DNA from: Gautieria morchelliformis
Lineage: Eukaryota; Basidiomycota; Agaricomycetes; Gomphales; Gomphaceae
Assembly (NCBI GenBank): GCA_015179125.1
Contig: WHVA01000208.1
Span: 117,616-181,615 of the forward strand
Reading direction: 5' to 3'
Length of the DNA stretch: 64,000 nucleotides
The position numbers were made by a program, and so were the translations under genes. The first letter of the stretch is position 1, and each line of letters starts with the position of its first letter. The notes under the pieces are model-generated. The model worked only from the letters and a program-made list of their open reading frames with translations, was not told the DNA's origin and ran no database searches. Shown one piece after another: positions 58,163-64,000 of this stretch.

Positions 58163-58385
58163 CTAGTAATGTTTAGCCTTCTTGGCCCCCTTCTGCTCAC
58201 CTCCCACTCCAAAACCATACCTATTGCCAGCTTCTTCAAGCTGCTCTATCAGAAACAATGCATCTACAACTTTGAGCTCATAACAGATCTTCAGAGACTC
58301 CAGCAGTATCATTTGCAATGCATGTAAGGGTGACATCAAGGCACTCCTCAGCTTCAAATCTGCTGCGCAGAAAATCCCACCTGGT
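58163..58385 (-). pseudogene. Family X copy 3, only the last exon end
   Basis: Minus strand: TRWDFLRSRFEAEECLDV in one frame, then after a 1-nt insertion LESLKICYELKVVDALFLIEQ and GVGGEQKGAKKAKHY with a stop at 58163. Similarity to copy 2 starts at CCAGGTGGG (58385), so the copy is truncated there. It preserves the uninterrupted C-terminus and thereby proves the solo-LTR insertion in copy 2. Confidence 0.85.
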
Positions 58386-58613
58386 GGTGGCATGGCCATA
58401 ATAGAAAAAATGTAAACTCTGTCCTCTGTATATAAACCCCCTGTATTCATACCTGAACTTTAGTACAAATATAGACAACACTACATGCTAACACTCATAC
58501 CATATTCCCTTGCACATATCTGTAGGAGCATAGTCATAATATTCAACCAAACTTCATGGTACACTTGTAGTGAAAACAGCTACTGGTACAGGGGATAGGG
58601 CAGATATGTACAT

Positions 58614-58665
58614 CTACAAGTACCTTGAATGTGTCATCCAACCTTGACAGTGGTCAGGTGATATT
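58614..58665 (-). pseudogene. Relic of the Tc1/mariner transposase C-terminus
   Basis: Minus strand codes DHCQGWMTHSRYL and a stop, matching the end of the transposase at 5743 (EHCEGWMTHSRYL). Upstream sequence to about 58400 may also belong to it but is not readable. It lies between family X copy 3 and R1 copy c. Confidence 0.7.
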
Positions 58666-59405
58666 TGTCAAGATTGGTTTTCAGGCGTTAATATCGTGTA
58701 TTAGTGAACACAGCGAATGCCCGAATAACTTGTGCGAATAAGTATGCCATTCGGCGAATAGGTGAACCAATGAATGTTCACAAGGTAAGAGGGTTTGCCT
58801 AAACGGGGCTCACCCTATCTACAGTCGTAGCGAAATAGCCCGTGGTTCTTGACGATGTAACGTGCAAGATCTCACGGAAGGGCTGTCTAAGTCTCGACAA
58901 TCCCTTCGCTGGCGAAGGTGCTCCTTCGGAGCCCTTCGCCAACAGCACAGAAGATGGTTCGAAGGCTAAGGTAACGAAGATGAAGTATGAGAACTCACCA
59001 GTGATGCCTAAGTCCTCTGCTGGTCGAAGATAGAAATCTCCAAGAGAAGGCTTAAGATGATGATCACAGCGAGGTCAAGTTTGCACAAGATGGACGACGT
59101 ATGATAATTGAACTGGGGAATATACATGCGAATGTAAACTACTTATATCGAATGCTCATAAGGTGTCAGCGAATAGGAAAGAGGCCGTCATGAGTCAGGG
59201 TTGGATAGGGGTGCGCAGTCATGATACAACATAGATGGAATAAACATACAATAGAATGAGAGAAGAGGGAGAACATGAAATGACGGAGGGTGAAGGTGGC
59301 GAAGACGCCTGTATACGAAATTATGTCTTGGGGCCCGCATATACACTGCCCTGCATGGGTTCTTCATCTACTGGGTTGATCCCACATGACCTACGGGTAG
59401 GACGT
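58666..59405 (-). repeat. Repeat R1, copy c, truncated by gypsy B
   Basis: Begins TGTCAAGATTGG and follows copy b to CCTACGGGTAGGACG, where the gypsy B LTR starts at 59406. Thus gypsy B is younger than R1. Confidence 0.85.
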
Positions 59406-59867
59406 TGTAAGGGCAACCCTGGCTAGTCGTGGAGATCACACTACCACACAACTGACAAGGGGAAATCCAAAGTATGTATAAATGAACAGAGCATACAAGA
59501 GAGGGGATTCTCACCTGACAAGGGGAAATCCAAAGAGAAAAGTCTAAGGACCCCCAATGTCAGCGAGTCCGTATTATACTACGCTGCGCAGCCAGGGACA
59601 ACGCTTGGCACCCGCCATCAACCCTGCATCCCCCTGACCCTTGATCGACCCTTGATGTCACCTATTATGCGAGTCGCTTGATTTCCGACACTGTTCCGGG
59701 GCGGAAGTCGGAAATTGGAGTGGAACTGGCAAGGCGAACGGAACTGGTGGAAGTTCTCCCAGAAGCGGAATCGTTCCAGAAAGCGGATGCGGAGATGGAA
59801 TCGGAACCGGAAGCGGAGTCGGAAATGGAGTCGGAACTGGAAATGGAAAACAGGGTGTCCCCTGACA
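59406..59867 (-). repeat. 3' LTR of gypsy B (462 bp)
   Basis: On the minus strand TGTCAGGGGACACCC to GCCCTTACA. It is shorter than the LTRs of A by loss of several TTCCG units. The polypurine tract is the minus-strand G-run at 59868-59878. The pol frame overlaps the first 200 bp of the LTR. Confidence 0.9.
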
Positions 59868-62800
59868 TCACCCCCCCTCTAGCGTGCTGCGTCCTCGAAG
59901 CACGGGACACAAGGGATTGAAATGCCAGCGAGCGGATTCGGCGAGGGGCACCTGGATGTGTCCTATAGAACTCCCGGAGTTTGTCAGGAGCGGAAACATC
60001 TTGCTCCGGGACCCACGAATTCTCCTCGTACCCATACCCTTCCCATTTCACGAGGAATTGGAGTCGTCCTCGCACAAACCGGCTGTCCAGGATCCGTTCC
60101 ACCACGTAGTGCTCTTCTCCATCTACAATTTCTGGCGGAGGTGGCGGATGAGCCTTCCGACGTGGAATTGGGTCCTCAAGCATAGGGAGTAACTTCACCA
60201 CGTTGAAGACGGGGTGGAGGCGGGACATGGACATCGGAAGTCGGAGGCGGTATGCATTCCGTCCAACCCTCCGCGTCACTGTGAAGGGCCCAAGGTAGCG
60301 GTGGGCAAGCTTCTGCGAAGGGCGTGTGGTGCGGATGTCACTTGCATCTAGGTACACCTTGTCTCCAACTTGGTACTCTGGGGCAGGAACCCGGCGTCGG
60401 TTGTAGTACCTTGCCATGTCATCCTTGGCCTTCGCAAGGGCTGACTTGGCTTCCGAAAGGGTGGAGTCCATGCGGTCTCGGAACTCATTGACCGTCTCGA
60501 GTCGGGAGTCAGCCTGGCGTGGTTCGAAGCCCATCCGCGGGTGTCGTCCGGAGTCAAGCATGAAGGGAGTCTGTTGCGTGGCGGAATGGACATGGTTGTT
60601 GTATTGGAATTCCGCCAGCGGAAGTAACTCATCCCAGTCATCCTGCCTCTCGTTGACAAAGAGGCGGAGATATTGCTCCAACTCCTGATTGACCCGTTCC
60701 GTCTGTCCGTCACCCTGCGGATGGTACGCTGTGGTGGTAGCCAGCTTTATGCCGAGCAGGCGGTAGAGCTCCCGAGTCAGTTCCGCGACAAACTGCGGAC
60801 CTCGGTCGGAAACGACTTGCTTCGGGAGCCCATGCAACTTCCAGACATGTGCAAGGAACAGGCGGGCCGCTCCGAGGGCTGTGATCGTCGTGTGCGTCGG
60901 AATGAAGTGGGACACCTTGCTCACCGAATCCACGACGTTCATGATCGCGTCGTAGCCATGAGACTCTGGGAGTTCAACGATGAAGTCGACACTGATGGTG
61001 TCCCAGCGGGATTCGGGAATCGGGAGCGGAACAAGTTCTCCGACGGGCGGATGTCGTTGCGCTTTGGTTCGGAGACAAAGGTCACACGTCTTCACGTACT
61101 GTCCGATGTAGCGGGACATCTGAGGCCACCAGTAATTCCGAGCCACTAACTCCAGCGTCTTCCACCTGCCAGCATGCCCAGCGACCCGTGTGTCATGGTG
61201 CTGGGACACGATGCGACGGCGGAGGTCCGCCCCACCCGGAACATAGACCTTGCCCCTGAAGTGGAGCAGTCCATCACGTTCCGACCATTCCGCTGCCCGT
61301 ACAGACCGTGAGTGCCCTTTCCGGAGTTCCTCCACTGCCTTCACCACCGACTCCTCCTTCTCTCCATTCCGGTACTGCCTCCGGATATCCCGGAGCATTT
61401 CCGCTTCCGCCCCAACTGCAGTTACTCCTTCTAGGGCACGGATTGCAAAGAGACTAGGGCGGAGCAGTGTCATATCCGCGTTGTCTCCACTTCCGCTTCC
61501 GTGATCCGCGCGGCGGGATAGGGCATCGGGCTTGCCCATGGTGCGGCCGGGGCGGTGGTGGAGCATGAAGTCGAACCGGGACAGGTGTAGGGACCACCGT
61601 GCTTGTCGTCGGTTCAGCTTCTTAGATGTGCGGAAATACTCGAGGTTCTTGTGGTCTGTCCAGATCTCAAAGGGGCATAGAGCACCCTCGAGGAAGTGTC
61701 GCCACTCCTCCAGCGCTCGGATGATTGCCAGCATCTCCTTGTCATGGATCTCATAGTTCCGCTCGACCGGACTAAGGCTCTTAGAGAAGAAGGCAATCGG
61801 ATGCCACCCCCCACCATCTTCCGATGACTGCTGTGACAAGACCGCTCCGGTAGCTGCGTCGGAAGAATCCGCCTCGACTCGATAAGGGCGAGAGTCGTCG
61901 GGAAAGATCAGGACCGGAGCGGAAGTGATCAGCTCCTTGAGTTTGTCAAAGGAAGTCTGTTCCGGCTCTCCCCACCGCCATCCAACCTCTTTCTTGGTGA
62001 GGTCGAAGAGGGCACGGGCGTGGCAGGAGAAGTCCTTGATGAACCGCCGGTAGAAATTGACAAACCCAACGAAGGACTGGACCTCCTTCTTGTTTCGCGG
62101 CACGGGCCAATCCGATACACCGGAAACTTTGACTGGGTCCATTTCCACCTTTCCTTCCGACACAATCACCCCAAGATACTCTATCCGCGTCCGCTCAAAT
62201 TCGCACTTTTCCGGCTTGAGACACAGGTTGTACTCCCGGAGTCGTTCCAGCACTCTCCGCACGACTTCCCGATGTTCGGACATTGTTTTCGTGAAAATGA
62301 GGATGTCATCGAGGTAGACGCAGACAACCCCTTCTGCTATCATGTCACGGAAAATATCATTCATCATCATCTGGAACGTGGCAGGACTGTTGGTGAGGCC
62401 AAAGAACATGACCTGTGGCTCAAAGAGTCCTCGATTGGTGCGGAATGCGGCCTTCCACTCGTCTCCCTCCCGGATCCGGACATTATTGAAGCCCCAGCGG
62501 ACATCCAGCTTAGTGAAGTACCTCGCCCCGCGGAGTTGTGTGATCAGTTCGGAAATGAGTGGAATGGGGTACCGGTTCTTGATCGTGATCGCATTCAAGG
62601 CCCGGTAGTCCTGCACAAGTCTGAGCGAGCCATCCTTCTTCTTGATGAAGAACACCGGAGATGCCATGGGTGACTTGGAGGGGCGGATCCTCCCTGTACG
62701 GAGGTTTTCCGCAAGGAATGCATCGAGCTCTACCTGCTCCTTGGGTGACAGCGGGTAGACCTTGCAGTTGGTGGGCTTTGACCCAGGCTCCAACTCGATG

Positions 62801-63789
62801 GCGTGGTCCCACAGCTTCCGTGGAGGCAGGGTATCAAACGACTCCTTGGAAAAGACGTCCTCGAACTCTCGCAGGTACTCCGGAATTTCCGCCTCTACTC
62901 TATCATGCCTCTTGGAGGCTTCAGCAAGGCGTTGCGAAATATTTCCGGTGGCGCGGATGTGTTCCGCTTCCGGCGGAAGGTTTACGTACAGCAAGCGCTC
63001 CCCTTCCGCCAGAATGTCTTCCGGGCCGAGTCGGATGACGTCGGAAGCGGAATCGGAATCGGAATTGGAAGTGGGATCCGGTTCAAATTCCGCTTCCGAG
63101 TCTTCTTCTGCAAGCAGTGGATGGGGGCCAGAACGACATGTCTGTATGAGCCGTTCAGTCTTCCGCTGCTCCTGGCGCTCCTTCCGCAGTTCCGACCTGC
63201 ACATGTGACACTTGGCTGGACATCGACTCATCAGTACCTTCCGAGTCTGCCAATTGATCTCTGGGTTGTGCTCCTGAAGCCAGGTAAACCCGAGGATGAT
63301 GTCCTGCTTCCCCAGGCTGGTGACTGCAAAGGAAGTGCGTTCTGAGTGTCCATCGTAGCGGAGAATTGTGTCTACTATCTCCGTGATTGACCCTGCCTCA
63401 TTGGGGCTTCCATCCACATTGAACACCGGGATTGCACGTTGCAACTTCCGCGTGGTCAGTCGGTTCCGTTCCACATAGTCCCGGTCCATAAACTGACCAG
63501 TGGCCCCGCAATCGACAAGGGCGGGTCCGGATTTGACTTCCGCCGTATCTGTCGTCTGGATCTCCACCTTAATGACTAGTGACTTGGGGCCAGGGGTGGC
63601 AGCAACAACATAGCGCTTCGGAAGGCGTCTCTCCCAAGGGCGGATGCGGGATGGATGGGGTGTCAGATTTGGTTTTTGTGTGACTTTATCCGGTGGGTCT
63701 ATACGAAGTGAGGGGAGTGGGGGCTTTTCATTCTCTACTTCAAGACAGGCAAACCGGTTATGTACAGGCAGCAGGGGCACACATCTCAC
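59665..63789 (-). CDS. Gypsy B Pol polyprotein (1374 codons, open)
   Basis: Positions are residues from 63789. Retropepsin motif LVDCGATG (about 91-98); RT with LVQDYRALNAIT and active site VYLDDILIFT (about 490); RNase H ([29 protein letters not shown]); integrase zinc finger ([10 protein letters not shown] ... CDLCLRTK, about 860-905); catalytic core with SVDFIVELPES, QVVSDRGPQF and GDGQTERVNQE (about 930-1030); chromodomain LVKWEGYGYEENSWVP (about 1220-1255). A Ser-rich tail (about 1300-1374) is coded inside the 3' LTR. The ORF begins in the -1 frame overlapping the gag end, so the listed start is not a true initiation codon; expression by frameshifting is likely. All key residues seem present. 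The protein copies the element RNA and integrates the DNA; the chromodomain would steer it to heterochromatin. Confidence 0.95.
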   Translation of the reverse strand: MRCVPLLPVHNRFACLEVENEKPPLPSLRIDPPDKVTQKPNLTPHPSRIRPWERRLPKRYVVAATPGPKSLVIKVEIQTTDTAEVKSGPALVDCGATGQFMDRDYVERNRLTTRKLQRAIPVFNVDGSPNEAGSITEIVDTILRYDGHSERTSFAVTSLGKQDIILGFTWLQEHNPEINWQTRKVLMSRCPAKCHMCRSELRKERQEQRKTERLIQTCRSGPHPLLAEEDSEAEFEPDPTSNSDSDSASDVIRLGPEDILAEGERLLYVNLPPEAEHIRATGNISQRLAEASKRHDRVEAEIPEYLREFEDVFSKESFDTLPPRKLWDHAIELEPGSKPTNCKVYPLSPKEQVELDAFLAENLRTGRIRPSKSPMASPVFFIKKKDGSLRLVQDYRALNAITIKNRYPIPLISELITQLRGARYFTKLDVRWGFNNVRIREGDEWKAAFRTNRGLFEPQVMFFGLTNSPATFQMMMNDIFRDMIAEGVVCVYLDDILIFTKTMSEHREVVRRVLERLREYNLCLKPEKCEFERTRIEYLGVIVSEGKVEMDPVKVSGVSDWPVPRNKKEVQSFVGFVNFYRRFIKDFSCHARALFDLTKKEVGWRWGEPEQTSFDKLKELITSAPVLIFPDDSRPYRVEADSSDAATGAVLSQQSSEDGGGWHPIAFFSKSLSPVERNYEIHDKEMLAIIRALEEWRHFLEGALCPFEIWTDHKNLEYFRTSKKLNRRQARWSLHLSRFDFMLHHRPGRTMGKPDALSRRADHGSGSGDNADMTLLRPSLFAIRALEGVTAVGAEAEMLRDIRRQYRNGEKEESVVKAVEELRKGHSRSVRAAEWSERDGLLHFRGKVYVPGGADLRRRIVSQHHDTRVAGHAGRWKTLELVARNYWWPQMSRYIGQYVKTCDLCLRTKAQRHPPVGELVPLPIPESRWDTISVDFIVELPESHGYDAIMNVVDSVSKVSHFIPTHTTITALGAARLFLAHVWKLHGLPKQVVSDRGPQFVAELTRELYRLLGIKLATTTAYHPQGDGQTERVNQELEQYLRLFVNERQDDWDELLPLAEFQYNNHVHSATQQTPFMLDSGRHPRMGFEPRQADSRLETVNEFRDRMDSTLSEAKSALAKAKDDMARYYNRRRVPAPEYQVGDKVYLDASDIRTTRPSQKLAHRYLGPFTVTRRVGRNAYRLRLPMSMSRLHPVFNVVKLLPMLEDPIPRRKAHPPPPPEIVDGEEHYVVERILDSRFVRGRLQFLVKWEGYGYEENSWVPEQDVSAPDKLREFYRTHPGAPRRIRSLAFQSLVSRASRTQHARGGVMSGDTLFSISSSDSISDSASGSDSISASAFWNDSASGRTSTSSVRLASSTPISDFRPGTVSEIKRLA

Positions 63790-64000
63790 CCGCTGCGTGT
63801 CACAAAATCCGATGCATCTTCCGCTTCCGGTAGACCATGTTCCGCATTTTCGGAAAGCTCTTCCGCAGTGGGCACTCCGTTTATGTCTGCAAGCGCGAGG
63901 AACTCTGGAAGGATCTCGAGTTTCTCCTCTGTGGTCATAAGCCGGATATCAAAGGCTTGGGGGCACTCGCGAGCGTAGTGGCCTGGTTGTCGGCCAGCGG
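63783..64000 (-). CDS. Gypsy B Gag, C-terminal part
   Basis: Minus-strand frame from the window edge: RQPGHYARECP (zinc knuckle), FDIRLMTTEEKLEI and SDFVTRSG before a stop at 63783. It matches the Gag end of A, and has CGA where A has the TGA at 47780. The rest of gag lies outside the window. Confidence 0.85.

Larger units (their letters stand above)
56740..58385. repeat. Large inverted repeat (about 300-bp arms) around a minisatellite
   Basis: Left arm 56740-56934 plus 57425-57545 (interrupted by the solo LTR). Right arm 58076-58385 is the complement with about 90 percent identity by eye. The arms include the end of family X and its 3' flank (GGTGGGGTACTCATGTCAATC ... CATTACATCTCTGCATCACC). 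Transcription of either gene through the centre would give a hairpin RNA. Confidence 0.85.
59406..64000 (-). mobile_element. Ty3/gypsy chromovirus element B, open pol, runs off the window
   Basis: 3' LTR at 59406-59867, pol 63789-59665 and the end of gag to 64000. The 5' LTR and most of gag lie outside. Same family as A; pol is fully open, so this is the youngest copy seen and possibly autonomous. Confidence 0.95.

Overview
The window looks like a transposon-dense, heterochromatin-like stretch of an Agaricomycete (mushroom-forming basidiomycete) genome. The evidence is the compact introns of about 45-70 nt, the element families typical of that group (Ty3/gypsy chromoviruses, Copia, Helitron, PIF/Harbinger with a SANT/Myb partner, Tc1/mariner with introns), and a NACHT-WD40 NLR-like relic next to a DUF155 (RMND1-like) gene. 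No bacterial features, CRISPR array, rRNA or tRNA were recognised. Only two cellular-type genes appear, and both are broken: an NLR relic (11.1-13.3 kb) and a DUF155 gene (13.5-14.2 kb).

Layout. 1-2.1 kb: end of a four-exon gene of unknown function (here 'family X', copy 1), split by a Helitron fragment. 4.6-9.1 kb: two copies of an unnamed element with inverted ends and a GC-rich arm, with a degraded Tc1/mariner copy between them. 11-14.2 kb: NLR relic and DUF155 gene. 14.4-28.0 kb: two 5'-truncated gypsy elements ('D' and 'E') of one family that carry a long extra ORF after pol, separated by a decayed autonomous Helitron. 28.0-32.6 kb: a PIF1-like helicase gene with a USP-like cysteine-peptidase tail, convergent with an intron-containing gene of unknown function. 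34.0-38.8 kb: a third copy of the unnamed element and a complete two-gene PIF/Harbinger element. 38.8-41.3 kb: an unknown gene split by two solo LTRs with perfect target duplications, then a Helitron end. 42.7-46.1 kb: a decayed Copia element, cut by gypsy 'A' (46.1-52.4 kb). 52.4-59.4 kb: three copies of a candidate LTR ('R1') and family X copies 2 and 3, arranged tail to tail as an inverted repeat around a minisatellite. 59.4-64.0 kb: gypsy 'B', same family as A, with a fully open 1374-codon pol that runs off the window.

Most element genes are inactivated. Several premature stops are CGA to TGA changes when compared with the sister copy in this window, which fits cytosine deamination at CpG. 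The exceptions are gypsy B pol and the post-pol ORF of gypsy D, both long and open. The insertions give a relative order: family X and Copia are older, R1 and the Helitrons intermediate, gypsy A/B and their solo LTR recent.

Candidates for undescribed biology: the post-pol ORF conserved in gypsies D and E; family X; the unnamed GC-arm element with exchanged cargo; and the helicase-peptidase gene with its convergent neighbour. Homology assignments come from reading motifs; no database search was run.
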